Source: an uncultured Ruminococcus sp. (GTDB lineage Bacteria > Bacillota > Clostridia > Oscillospirales > Ruminococcaceae). From it: a stretch of 10,231 nucleotides of DNA. Positions 1-6,574 of this stretch are shown piece by piece. Location of the stretch: positions 1 through 10,231 of the forward strand of contig CAMHBN010000052.1 of the NCBI GenBank assembly GCA_946183385.1, read 5' to 3'. A program made the translations under genes and the position numbers. A model generated the notes under the pieces. The model was not told where the DNA came from, ran no database searches, and saw only the letters and a list, made by a program, of their open reading frames with translations. Every line of letters starts with the position of its first letter. The first letter of the stretch is position 1.

Positions 1-625
1 TAAAGAATACGATGATGAACAGCCATGAGCCCACCGAGAGACAGAAGTCGTAGAAGCCGTGAATCAGAATGGGCAGAATTATCGAGATCGCGAAGCCCGC
101 TATCATCAGCGGCTTCTTGTGAGCACAGGCGGCTTTCTTCGCTATACCGTAGTAGTAGCCCATGTATATCGCAAATATGGTGTGTCCGGGGACTGAGGTG
201 AGAGCTCGCAGGATAGCCGTTGCGAAGCCTCCCTCAAAGACGTAGAGGACGTTTTCGAGCGCCGCAAATCCGAGCGACACCGACACCGCGTATACGACCG
301 CGTCGTAGGTATAATTGAACTCCTTCGACTTCCATGTCCGCAGGAGCAGCATTATGAACTTGCAGCCCTCCTCGGCTACGGCTATGACGAAGAAGCAGTC
401 TAAGAACGCGTGTATGGGGCTTCCCTCGCTGAACACCAGCGAGAGAACATAACCGCCGATAAGCTCTATGATAACGGCGGGGATAGTGCTCAGAGCGCCG
501 AGTCCCGCGAGCTGGAGCAGGAGCTTCATCGGCTCGGGCTCTATTTTGTCCTTTTTGCGTATGTAGAAGAAGAGCAGTACCGCGGGAGCTAACGCCGCGG
601 ACAGCAGATATCTTGCCTTGAACAA
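1..625 (-). CDS. PrsW-family intramembrane metalloprotease (3' end outside window)
   Basis: The 208 visible residues are a multi-pass membrane protein with the PrsW signature motifs in order. These are E85-E86-G-C-K89 (EExxK), F120-x3-E124-N125, an H148 in a P-G-H-T context followed by G-Y-Y-Y-G, and H189-G-F-Y-D193 (HxxxD). The His and Glu residues are the presumed zinc site within the membrane. In Bacillus subtilis PrsW makes the first cut in the anti-sigma factor RsiW; the substrate here is unknown. Translation must start at a TTG (625-623): the frame has no earlier ATG, and an AGGAGG lies 7 bases upstream. That ribosome site is encoded by the last codons of the preceding gene, whose stop is 2 bases away, so the two are very probably co-transcribed and coupled. 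The C-terminus is cut by the window edge. The family call is confident; the physiological role is inference. Confidence 0.9.
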   Translation of the reverse strand, partial: MFKARYLLSAALAPAVLLFFYIRKKDKIEPEPMKLLLQLAGLGALSTIPAVIIELIGGYVLSLVFSEGSPIHAFLDCFFVIAVAEEGCKFIMLLLRTWKSKEFNYTYDAVVYAVSVSLGFAALENVLYVFEGGFATAILRALTSVPGHTIFAIYMGYYYGIAKKAACAHKKPLMIAGFAISIILPILIHGFYDFCLSVGSWLFIIVFF

Positions 626-627
626 TA

Positions 628-1392
628 TTATTCCTCCTTTGGAGCTGCCGAGGGCTCACGATATCCTTTCTTGGCGTCCGATACGAAATCGGGCTTGGAT
701 TCGGTGATATACGGGAATTGACCCTCGGGTGTGGTCGTGATATTGATGAATTTGGAGAACCGCTCTCCATCGCCGTTAACGAGCACGAAGCACGGGCTCA
801 TATGCGAGAAGCGGTCAAACTCCGCACCGTATTTCTTTTCATTTGTAAATTCGGGAATTATGTAGTAGTCGGCTATGCTGTAGAGCAGGTCGGCGGCGGG
901 CTCGATGTCGCCTGAGCTGTTCACGCTTATCTCACACCTGTAAGCCGAGCGAGCCTCTCCCTTGGGCTTGAAGCTGTACGTGAAGCCTGAATCATCGAGC
1001 TTTGCGAGGACGTCACTGTCCGCGAACATCTTGGCGGAGAGGTAGTAGTCGGTCACCTCGTAGTGCGAGTTGAACATATAGCCGTGGTTGAGCCACTGGG
1101 CAACTGAAAACTCAATGCCGTTCCCGTCGGAGTAGACGTAGGCAGTTTCGTCCGAATATTCGGGAGCTTCGAGCTCACGGACGAAGGTGAACCCCGTACC
1201 GTAGCTGTCGGAGAGCCATTCCGCGATGTAGTCAGAGGTGTAGGGCTCTTTGCCGCTGTTGGGCTCGGCCTTGGTACACGACCTGAGAAACAGCACTACC
1301 GAGAGCGCGAGGGCTGCAAACGCCAAAAATGCGAAAATGCCGAGCGCGGCTGTTATCACGCCGATGACAGTCGCTTTCTTTTCGTTGTTCAT
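628..1392 (-). CDS. single-pass membrane protein of unknown function, paired with prsW
   Basis: This 254-residue protein has a short charged N-terminus (MNNEKK), one long hydrophobic segment at about residues 8-37, an R-S-C-T-K boundary, and then a polar, Tyr/Asp/Ser-rich domain of about 210 residues. The positive flank after the segment makes topology uncertain; an N-in, C-out anchor is the simplest reading. I recognise no family. The ATG at 1392 is chosen because GGAG sits about 7 bases upstream. An open frame continues upstream to 1554, but it runs through a perfect terminator hairpin and repeat DNA, so that extension is not credible. The stop overlaps the ribosome site region of the prsW gene 2 bases downstream. 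One hypothesis is that the protein is a substrate or partner of that protease. No promoter is obvious in the 50 bases upstream. Confidence 0.8.
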   Translation of the reverse strand: MNNEKKATVIGVITAALGIFAFLAFAALALSVVLFLRSCTKAEPNSGKEPYTSDYIAEWLSDSYGTGFTFVRELEAPEYSDETAYVYSDGNGIEFSVAQWLNHGYMFNSHYEVTDYYLSAKMFADSDVLAKLDDSGFTYSFKPKGEARSAYRCEISVNSSGDIEPAADLLYSIADYYIIPEFTNEKKYGAEFDRFSHMSPCFVLVNGDGERFSKFINITTTPEGQFPYITESKPDFVSDAKKGYREPSAAPKEE

Positions 1393-1408
1393 ATCAAATC
1401 TCCGAAAC

Positions 1409-1430
1409 GGGCTGTCGGGGACGCCAGCCC
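1409..1430. other. small GC-rich hairpin in the leader of the membrane-protein gene
   Basis: GGGCTG (1409-1414) is complementary to CAGCCC (1425-1430), with a 10-base loop. It lies between the terminator and the start codon at 1392. It has no U-tract, and its function is unknown. Confidence 0.35.
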
Positions 1431-1440
1431 CTGCATTATT

Positions 1441-1475
1441 GTAAAAAAGGCGGACGAAGAGTCCGCCTTTTTTAC
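1441..1475. terminator. symmetric (bidirectional) rho-independent terminator
   Basis: A perfect 15-bp inverted repeat (1441-1455 with 1461-1475) surrounds a 5-base loop. The core is GGCGGAC/GTCCGCC flanked by six A on one side and six T on the other, so a U-tract follows the hairpin whichever strand is transcribed. On the minus strand it would stop transcripts leaving glyQS, about 230 bases after that gene's stop. It lies only about 50 bases before the start codon of the next minus-strand gene, and no promoter is evident in between. Confidence 0.85.
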
Positions 1476-1487
1476 TGATATTTTCCT

Positions 1488-1523
1488 GCGATTGCTGCCC
1501 GCCGAAAGGCGCGGTGTCCGCGC
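1488..1523 (+). repeat. partial repeat fragment with hairpin
   Basis: Bases 1488-1508 match 1584-1604 at 20 of 21 positions, 96 bases apart in direct orientation. The shared part includes CCCGCCGAAAG. The fragment continues into a hairpin, GCGCGG (1509-1514), TGT, CCGCGC (1518-1523). It appears to be a 5' fragment of the repeat family described at 1584-1705 and 8867-9117. A further small hairpin, ATAAAC/GTTTAT, lies between the two copies at 1563-1579. Confidence 0.6.
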
Positions 1524-1583
1524 TGCCGATTCGCGCGGTCGTTCGTAAACTCACTTACCTATATAAACAGCAAGTTTATCCCC

Positions 1584-1705
1584 GCGATTGCTACCCGCCG
1601 AAAGCAGACTGCGCCGTTTGAACAAAGTGAGCGAGTTTACGAGCGGCAACGAAGCTGGGGGTTCGGGGGACTGTGTCCCCCGACGGGTCAAGGGCAGAGC
1701 CCTTG
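1584..1705 (+). repeat. interspersed hairpin-rich repeat, copy B
   Basis: This stretch matches the reverse strand of 8891-9093: CCCGCCGAAAGCAGACTG, then AAGTGAGCGAG, CGAGCGGCAACG, GGGGTTCGGGG, and finally CGGGTCAAGGGCAGAGCC. It contains two perfect hairpins: GGGGGAC (1665-1671), TGT, GTCCCCC (1675-1681); and CAAGGGC (1689-1695), AGA, GCCCTTG (1699-1705). The second touches the glyQS stop codon, so it will be transcribed at the 3' end of that mRNA. Compared with the copy at 8867-9117 it lacks an internal block of about 80 bases. No coding potential or transposase is visible. Confidence 0.8.
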
Positions 1706-3112
1706 TTAAAATTCCATTTTAGATTCAAGGAAGGAAACGAGGTCGTCGATGGCGATACGCTCCTGCTGCATTGTGTCGCGGTCGCGGACGGTTACGCAGT
1801 TGTCCTTCTCGATGGTGTCGAAGTCAACGGTGATGCAGAAGGGAGTACCTATCTCGTCCTCGCGGCGGTATCTCTTGCCGATAGTACCTGCCTCGTCGTA
1901 GTCCACCATGAACTTCTTGGAGAGCATCTCGTAAATTTCCTCAGCCTTGGGCGAGAGCTTCTTCACGAGCGGCAGTACTGCGCACTTGTACGGTGCGAGG
2001 GCGGGGTGGAAGTGCATAACAGTGCGGACGTCCTTCTTCTCCTTGCCGTCCTTGTCGGTGGAGACGAGTTCCTCCTCGTCGTAAGCCTCGGTGACAACGG
2101 AGAGGAACAGTCTCTCTACGCCGAGCGAAGGCTCGATAACGTAGGGAATGTACTTCTCATTAGTCTCGGGGTCGAAGTATTCGAGCGACTTGCCGCTGGT
2201 ATTGATATGCTGAGTGAGGTCGTAGTCTGTACGGTCAGCCACGCCCCAGAGCTCGCCCCAGCCGAAGGGGAAGAGGTACTCGAAATCGGTGGTTGCCTTT
2301 GAGTAGAAGCAGAGCTCCTCGGGCGAGTGGTCGCGGAGGCGGATATTCTCCTCCTTGAGACCGAGCGAGAGAAGGAAGTTCTTGCAGTAGCTTCTCCAGT
2401 AGTCGAACCATTCGAGGTCGGTGCCGGGCTTGCAGAAGAATTCAAGCTCCATCTGCTCGAACTCGCGCACGCGGAAGATGAAGTTGCCTGGAGTTATCTC
2501 GTTACGGAAGGACTTGCCGACCTGAGCAACGCCGAAGGGCACCTTTTTACGTGTTGTACGCTGGATATTTGCGAAGTTTACGAAGATACCCTGCGCAGTC
2601 TCGGGACGGAGATAAAGCTCAGCCTTGCTGTCCTCGGTAACGCCCTGGAAGGTCTTGAACATGAGGTTGAACTGGCGGATATCGGTGAAATTCTGCTTAC
2701 CGCAGTTGGGGCAGACGATATTCTTCTCCTTGATGTAGTCCATCATCTGCTCGTTCGACCAGCCCGCAACGTTCGTGCCGTCGAAGTCCTCGATGAGGTT
2801 ATCGGCGCGGTGACGGGTCTTGCACTCCTTGCAGTCCATGAGCGGGTCTGAGAAGCCGCCGATATGACCCGAAGCCACCCATGTCTGAGGATTCATGAGG
2901 ATAGCGGAATCGAGACCAACGTTGTACTTGTTCTCCTGCACGAACTTCTTCATCCATGCGTTCTTGATGTTCTTCTTGAGCTCGACGCCGAGCGGACCGT
3001 AGTCCCATGTATTGGCGAGGCCGCCGTAAATCTCGGAGCCGGGGTAAACGAAGCCCTTGGATTTACAGAGGTCAACGATCTTGTCCATTACCTTTTCGTT
3101 GTTTTTAAGCAT
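1706..3112 (-). CDS. glyQS: glycyl-tRNA synthetase, dimeric type
   Basis: This class II aminoacyl-tRNA synthetase charges tRNA-Gly in the cytoplasm. The 468 residues are full length for the single-chain alpha2 form of Gram-positive bacteria. Visible features are the N-terminal Y-P-G-S-E-I-Y-G-G and Y-G-P-L-G segment (residues 23-42); a Cys pair C94-x2-C97 and a second pair C134-x2-C137, likely a zinc ribbon insertion; the L-R-P-E-T-A-Q-G block (168-175); motif 2 with F-R-N-E-I-T-P-G-N and R-V-R-E-F-E-Q (202-220); and motif 3, P-S-L-G-V-E-R-L (328-335). The anticodon-binding domain follows from about 365. The start at 3112 has AGAGG about 8 bases upstream; Met9 is a weaker alternative. It has its own promoter and a leader of only about 33 bases, too short for the T-box often found before this gene in Firmicutes. 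Confidence 0.97.
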   Translation of the reverse strand: MLKNNEKVMDKIVDLCKSKGFVYPGSEIYGGLANTWDYGPLGVELKKNIKNAWMKKFVQENKYNVGLDSAILMNPQTWVASGHIGGFSDPLMDCKECKTRHRADNLIEDFDGTNVAGWSNEQMMDYIKEKNIVCPNCGKQNFTDIRQFNLMFKTFQGVTEDSKAELYLRPETAQGIFVNFANIQRTTRKKVPFGVAQVGKSFRNEITPGNFIFRVREFEQMELEFFCKPGTDLEWFDYWRSYCKNFLLSLGLKEENIRLRDHSPEELCFYSKATTDFEYLFPFGWGELWGVADRTDYDLTQHINTSGKSLEYFDPETNEKYIPYVIEPSLGVERLFLSVVTEAYDEEELVSTDKDGKEKKDVRTVMHFHPALAPYKCAVLPLVKKLSPKAEEIYEMLSKKFMVDYDEAGTIGKRYRREDEIGTPFCITVDFDTIEKDNCVTVRDRDTMQQERIAIDDLVSFLESKMEF

Positions 3113-3151
3113 AATAAGTACCTCTTTCGGTGAAATATAGTCATTGCTATT

Positions 3152-3180
3152 ATTTTACATCATACCTGCCAAAATGTCAA
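3152..3180 (-). promoter_or_regulatory. sigma-A promoter of glyQS
   Basis: On the minus strand there is a perfect -35 TTGACA (3180-3175), a 17-base spacer, and a -10 TAAAAT (3157-3152). Transcription would start near 3146, giving a leader of about 33 bases. The -35 starts only 8 bases after the stop codon of the upstream membrane-protein gene, so there is no room for a terminator between them. Confidence 0.85.
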
Positions 3181-3188
3181 GCCGCGGT

Positions 3189-3737
3189 TTATTCAAGCCA
3201 CTTGATGTGGTTCTTGGGACCTGCATAGTGGGTATTCTTGTCGAATGCGAGTATGAGCATGATAATAGGGAAGAAGAATATCGACAGCACGCACCATACC
3301 GTTTCCTTGCCGTAGGACTCGGTGAATACGTAGTGGAAATATCCTCCGATAACAGCCATTCCGATAGCGCATACGATGGCGAGAAGAGACATCGGCAGAG
3401 ATATGATGCTCAGAACTGCGAGGGAGCTGTCATTGCCCGAGGTCGCGATCATATTCAGTGTGATGCCAATGCTCATAAAGAACGAGTAGACCGCGGAAAC
3501 GATGAGCGAAGCCGCACCGAGCTTGAAATTGCCTGTAGCTATCTTCGACATCACGAGGGTGTTGTAAATGGGGATAATAGCCTTCCAGCCGTCCTCGCCC
3601 GCCTTTACAAAGAGCTTCCACAGCGCGATGAAGTAGATGACGAGCATCACGACAGTGATAAGAAGCATAAATCCTAAAAAGATCGCAAAGAATATTCCGA
3701 GCCCTGCTAATACAGCCATTCCTTCACTGTTGTTCAT
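3189..3737 (-). CDS. DUF5684-like small membrane protein
   Basis: This is a 182-residue hydrophobic protein. Segments likely to cross the membrane are at about 8-41, 73-95, 104-132 and 147-165. Between the first two lies K-A-G-E-D-G-W-K-A-I-I-P-I-Y-N (45-59), the conserved cytoplasmic-looking motif that I associate from memory with DUF5684 membrane proteins. The end is polar, with D-K-N-T-H-Y-A-G-P. No catalytic residues are recognised and the function is unknown. The start at 3737 has GGAGG 8 bases upstream. It begins 22 bases after the cysS stop with no terminator between, so it is the third gene of the aroB-cysS operon and probably shares its T-box control. Nothing in the sequence shows a role in cysteine metabolism. 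Confidence 0.85.
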   Translation of the reverse strand: MNNSEGMAVLAGLGIFFAIFLGFMLLITVVMLVIYFIALWKLFVKAGEDGWKAIIPIYNTLVMSKIATGNFKLGAASLIVSAVYSFFMSIGITLNMIATSGNDSSLAVLSIISLPMSLLAIVCAIGMAVIGGYFHYVFTESYGKETVWCVLSIFFFPIIMLILAFDKNTHYAGPKNHIKWLE

Positions 3738-3759
3738 TGTTAAATACCTCCGTTAATAA

Positions 3760-5178
3760 TTATTTCTTGGTGATCTGAGTACCCTCGCGGGTCTCCTTTA
3801 TCTCATAGCCGAGAGCCGCAATTTTGTCGCGGAGCTCGTCTGCGAGTGCAAAATTCTTCTCCTTGCGGGCAGCCTTGCGCTGCTCGACAAGATCCATTAC
3901 ATCGGCGGGGATATCGTCTGCGGGAGCGTCCGCGGAGCTTGCCTTCTCCTCTGCCTTCTTGATGAGGTCGAGCCCGAGCACCCTGTCGAACTCGCCGATG
4001 AGCGCGAGCTTGGTCGCGTTGTTAGCGGTCGATTTCAGCACATCATAGAGCACAGTTATGCCCATAGCCGTGTTGATATCGTTGCCGAGAGCCTCGTTGA
4101 AAGCTCCCATAAGGCGGTCATATTCAGCCTTGTCGATGTCGCCCGACTTATCCGCCGCGAGCGGTGCTATCTTCGCAATGAGCTTGTCGAAGGTCACCTT
4201 TGCGTTGTCGAGGTTCTCCCATGTGAACACGAGGGACTTCCTGTAGTGCGACTGCAGGCAGAAGAAGCGGTAAACAAGCGGGTCGTAGCCCTTTTCCTCG
4301 AGGAGCGATACCGTGAGGAATTCGCCGCTCGATTTGCTCATCTTGCCGCTGTTGGTGTTAAGGTGGAGCACGTGGAACCAGTAATTGCACCACTTATGCC
4401 CGAGGTAAGCCTCGGACTGCGCTATCTCGTTGGTGTGGTGCGGGAAGGCGTTGTCTATGCCGCCGCAGTGGATATCGAGGTATTCGCCGAGGTTCTTCAT
4501 ACTGATGCACGAGCACTCGATATGCCAGCCGGGGTAGCCGACGCCCCACGGGCTCTCCCATTTGAGCTCCTGGTCGTCGAACTTCGACTTTGTGAACCAC
4601 AGCACGAAATCGGCTTTATTGCGCTTGTTGCCGTCCTCCTCGACGCCCTCGCGCACGCCGACCGCAAGGTCTTCCTCCTTGAAGTCGTTGAACACGTAGT
4701 ATTTTTCGAGCTTAGAGGTGTCGAAGTAGATGTTTCCGCCCGCCTCATAAGCGTAGCCCTTGTCCATGAGGACGGATATCACGCGGATAAACTCGTCGAT
4801 GTAGGTCGTCGCGGGAACTACCACGTCGGGAGTTTTGATGTTGAGCTTTGCGCAGTCCGCGAAGAAGGCGTCGGTGTAGAACTTCGCTATCTCCATAACG
4901 GTCTTGTGCTCGCGCTTTGCGCCCTTGAGCATCTTGTCGTCGCCCGTATCGCCGTCACTGGTGAGATGTCCGACGTCGGTGATGTTCATGACGCGCTTTA
5001 CGTCAAGTCCCGTGAAGCGCAGGTACTTCTCGAGGATATCCTCCATGATGTAGCTGCGCAGGTTGCCGATGTGCGCGTAGTGGTATACTGTAGGTCCGCA
5101 GGTGTACATACTCACCTTGCCTGCTTCACGCGGTATGAATTCCTCTTTCTTGTGTGTCAGTGAATTATATAACTGCAT
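3760..5178 (-). CDS. cysS: cysteinyl-tRNA synthetase
   Basis: This class I aminoacyl-tRNA synthetase charges tRNA-Cys; the 472 residues match the usual length. The Rossmann-fold HIGH motif appears as H36-I-G-N39, preceded by the C27-G-P-T-V-Y segment, and the KMSKS loop is intact at 279-283. The active-site zinc ligands that select cysteine are all present: C27, C222 (in W-H-I-E-C-S-C), H247 (in F-P-H-H-T-N-E) and E251. The anticodon-binding helical domain ends with a Lys-rich tail. The start at 5178 has AGGAGG 6 bases upstream, and the last base of that site's TAGGAGG context includes the aroB stop codon TAG. The gap to aroB is 10 bases. The gene is very probably controlled by the Cys-specific T-box upstream of aroB, which is the expected logic for a synthetase gene. 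Confidence 0.97.
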   Translation of the reverse strand: MQLYNSLTHKKEEFIPREAGKVSMYTCGPTVYHYAHIGNLRSYIMEDILEKYLRFTGLDVKRVMNITDVGHLTSDGDTGDDKMLKGAKREHKTVMEIAKFYTDAFFADCAKLNIKTPDVVVPATTYIDEFIRVISVLMDKGYAYEAGGNIYFDTSKLEKYYVFNDFKEEDLAVGVREGVEEDGNKRNKADFVLWFTKSKFDDQELKWESPWGVGYPGWHIECSCISMKNLGEYLDIHCGGIDNAFPHHTNEIAQSEAYLGHKWCNYWFHVLHLNTNSGKMSKSSGEFLTVSLLEEKGYDPLVYRFFCLQSHYRKSLVFTWENLDNAKVTFDKLIAKIAPLAADKSGDIDKAEYDRLMGAFNEALGNDINTAMGITVLYDVLKSTANNATKLALIGEFDRVLGLDLIKKAEEKASSADAPADDIPADVMDLVEQRKAARKEKNFALADELRDKIAALGYEIKETREGTQITKK

Positions 5179-5188
5179 ACTGTTCCTC

Positions 5189-6301
5189 CTATACAGACAT
5201 TATTATCTCTCTTGCGGCTTCCTCCGCGACAGGCAGAGCGTACTGACCGCCCTCGAACTCCTTTATCGCGCCGATGCCGTCCTGCAATACGAACCTGAGC
5301 CTGCCGTCGCGCACCTTCTTGTCGGTGTAGAGCTTTCTGACGAGCTCCTCGCGGTCGATGTAGCCGGGTATCGCGGTCGGGAGCTTTGCCTTTGCGAGCA
5401 GCTCTGTGACGAGCCGCACGTCATCCTCCGTACAGTAGCCGAGCTTTGCGGCGAGCTTCACCTCTGCGACAAGTCCTATCGAAACAGCCTCGCCGTGCAG
5501 GAGCCTGTAGCCGCTCACGGTCTCAATGGCTCTTCCGACGGTATGACCGAGGTTGAGGACCTCGCGCAGACCGCTCTCGCGCTCGTCCTTCATTACCACG
5601 CTGTACTTGATACGGCAGTTCTCGGCGGCGATATGCCCGCACACCTCGTCGTCGAACGCAAAGATACGCTCCATGTTCGCGTCAAGGTAGGCAAACAGGT
5701 CGCGGCTCGCGAGGCAGGCGTGCTTGATCGTTTCCGCCAGTCCGCTCGAAAGCTGTCTCTGCGGCAGAGTCTTCCACGCGGAGATGTCGATGTATACCTT
5801 CTTAGGCTGATTGAAAATGCCGATGAGGTTGGTCGCGAGGGGGGTATCCACAGCCGTCTTGCCGCCGACAGAAGCGTCGGCTGCCGCAAGAAGCGTAGTC
5901 GCATAGTTGATGAACGGGACGCCTCTGCCGTAAGTGCCCGCGACAAATCCCGCGATATCGGTCACGACGCCGCCTCCGACCGCGATGATACAGCAGTCGC
6001 GGCGATAGCCCTTCGCGAGCATGGTGTCCTCGATGAATTCCTTCGTCCGGCGGGTCTTGCTCGTCTCGCCCGCGGGGAAGGAGATGACATCGCACCTGAA
6101 TCCCTCCGCCGCGAGCATAGCCGCTATTCTGTCAGCGTAAAGCCCCTTTACGTTGCTGTCGGTGACAACTGCGAATTTGTTTATCTTCCCGACAAGTCCG
6201 CCTTTTATGTCGCTGATGAGCTTCTGTTCAAGGCTGTGTCCGACCTCTATCTCGTAGCTGTCGTCCACGACCTTTTTCAGCTCAACGTTGAAAATGCTCA
6301 T
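5189..6301 (-). CDS. aroB: 3-dehydroquinate synthase, with a substituted active-site His
   Basis: This is the NAD- and divalent-metal-dependent enzyme that converts DAHP to 3-dehydroquinate, the second step of the shikimate pathway. The 370 residues are typical. The NAD-binding G-G-G-V-V-T-D115, the A-T-T-L-L-A-A-A-D-A-S-V-G-G-K148 block and the metal ligands E190, H253 and H269 (L-L-H-G-E) are present. So are K232, R246 and N250, which by spacing match K250, R264 and N268 of the Aspergillus nidulans enzyme. The family motif N-x-G-H-T-x-G-H-A-x-E reads N250-L-G-H-T-V-G-R257-A-I-E here: the second His, equivalent to fungal H275, is Arg (codon AGA at 5533-5531). It is the first gene after the T-box leader. 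The start at 6301 has AAGGTG 5 bases upstream. Family membership is sure; full activity is likely but not proven. Confidence 0.94.
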   Translation of the reverse strand: MSIFNVELKKVVDDSYEIEVGHSLEQKLISDIKGGLVGKINKFAVVTDSNVKGLYADRIAAMLAAEGFRCDVISFPAGETSKTRRTKEFIEDTMLAKGYRRDCCIIAVGGGVVTDIAGFVAGTYGRGVPFINYATTLLAAADASVGGKTAVDTPLATNLIGIFNQPKKVYIDISAWKTLPQRQLSSGLAETIKHACLASRDLFAYLDANMERIFAFDDEVCGHIAAENCRIKYSVVMKDERESGLREVLNLGHTVGRAIETVSGYRLLHGEAVSIGLVAEVKLAAKLGYCTEDDVRLVTELLAKAKLPTAIPGYIDREELVRKLYTDKKVRDGRLRFVLQDGIGAIKEFEGGQYALPVAEEAAREIIMSV

Positions 6302-6315
6302 ATCTTCACCTTCTT

Positions 6316-6538
6316 AATATTGAAACAGCCCCCTGTGCTGAACACAGGAGGCGTATTTACGCGGTTCCACTCCGTTTTATAACTCAGATCCTTAACGCGG
6401 GATACGCCGACGGATACTGCGATTTCCCCGTCGGAGCTGACAGCCGCACTTCACCCTTTCCGCCTGCGGAACTCGCACCGACCGTCCGCTCTCTGAAAAG
6501 CCGCGAAAAAGCTACTCTGACTGCTACGCCTATAATAC
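6316..6538 (-). promoter_or_regulatory. T-box riboswitch, tRNA-Cys specific
   Basis: Elements in order on the minus strand: Stem I base GCAGUC (6524-6519) pairs with GGCUGU (6445-6440). The AGUA of the specifier loop follows, then the AGAGAG and CGGUCGGUGCGAG apical elements. On the 3' side is GAA-G-UGC-G, so the specifier is UGC (6448-6446), a Cys codon. A stem pairs 6434-6428 with 6413-6407. The antiterminator is GGAG (6373-6370), then the 7-base bulge UGGAACC (6369-6363), then GCGU...ACGC and CUCC (6350-6347). Its 3' arm overlaps the terminator. UGGA pairs with a tRNA 3' end UCCA, so the tRNA discriminator is U, as in tRNA-Cys. When tRNA-Cys is uncharged, the antiterminator should form and aroB-cysS be transcribed. 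Confidence 0.92.
6329..6351 (-). terminator. T-box attenuator hairpin
   Basis: CCUCCUGUG (6351-6343), a 5-base loop, and CACAGGGGG (6337-6329) form a 9-bp stem with one G-U pair. Bases 6350-6347 also form the 3' arm of the antiterminator, so the two structures exclude each other. The following CUGUUUCAAUAUU is a poor U-tract, so termination may be partial. Confidence 0.8.
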
Positions 6539-6544
6539 CTTTAT

Positions 6545-6574
6545 ATTATATACTATCTGACACTATTTTGTCAA
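6545..6574 (-). promoter_or_regulatory. sigma-A promoter of the T-box/aroB-cysS operon
   Basis: Both hexamers match the consensus: TTGACA (6574-6569) and TATAAT (6550-6545), with an 18-base spacer. Transcription would start near 6538. The TGA inside TTGACA is also the stop codon of the upstream lipoprotein gene. Confidence 0.88.

Noticed and set aside
234..770. 178-codon minus-strand frame
   Set aside because: It straddles the junction of two better-supported genes and is Arg/Ser/Pro-rich; the PrsW motifs are in another frame of the same strand.
1393..1554. N-terminal extension of the membrane-protein frame up to an ATG at 1554
   Set aside because: It would translate a perfect 15-bp terminator hairpin and repeat DNA; the ATG at 1392 has a ribosome site and starts a typical membrane-anchor sequence.
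1488..1604. CRISPR array from the two near-identical 21-base repeats 96 bases apart
   Set aside because: Only two units, spacer too long, and the same sequence occurs elsewhere as part of a dispersed element; no cas genes.
4246..5163. 305-codon open frame on the plus strand
   Set aside because: It is the antisense of cysS, whose motifs are all intact on the minus strand.
5102..6382. 426-codon open frame on the plus strand
   Set aside because: It lies opposite aroB and the T-box leader, has low-complexity Leu/Val/Asp-Arg composition typical of an antisense shadow, and no recognisable domain.
6302..6540. T-box for an aromatic amino acid, given the aroB gene
   Set aside because: The specifier position reads UGC and the UGGA bulge calls for discriminator U, which does not fit tRNA-Trp, -Phe or -Tyr; GGC (Gly) overlaps nearby but is out of the specifier position.
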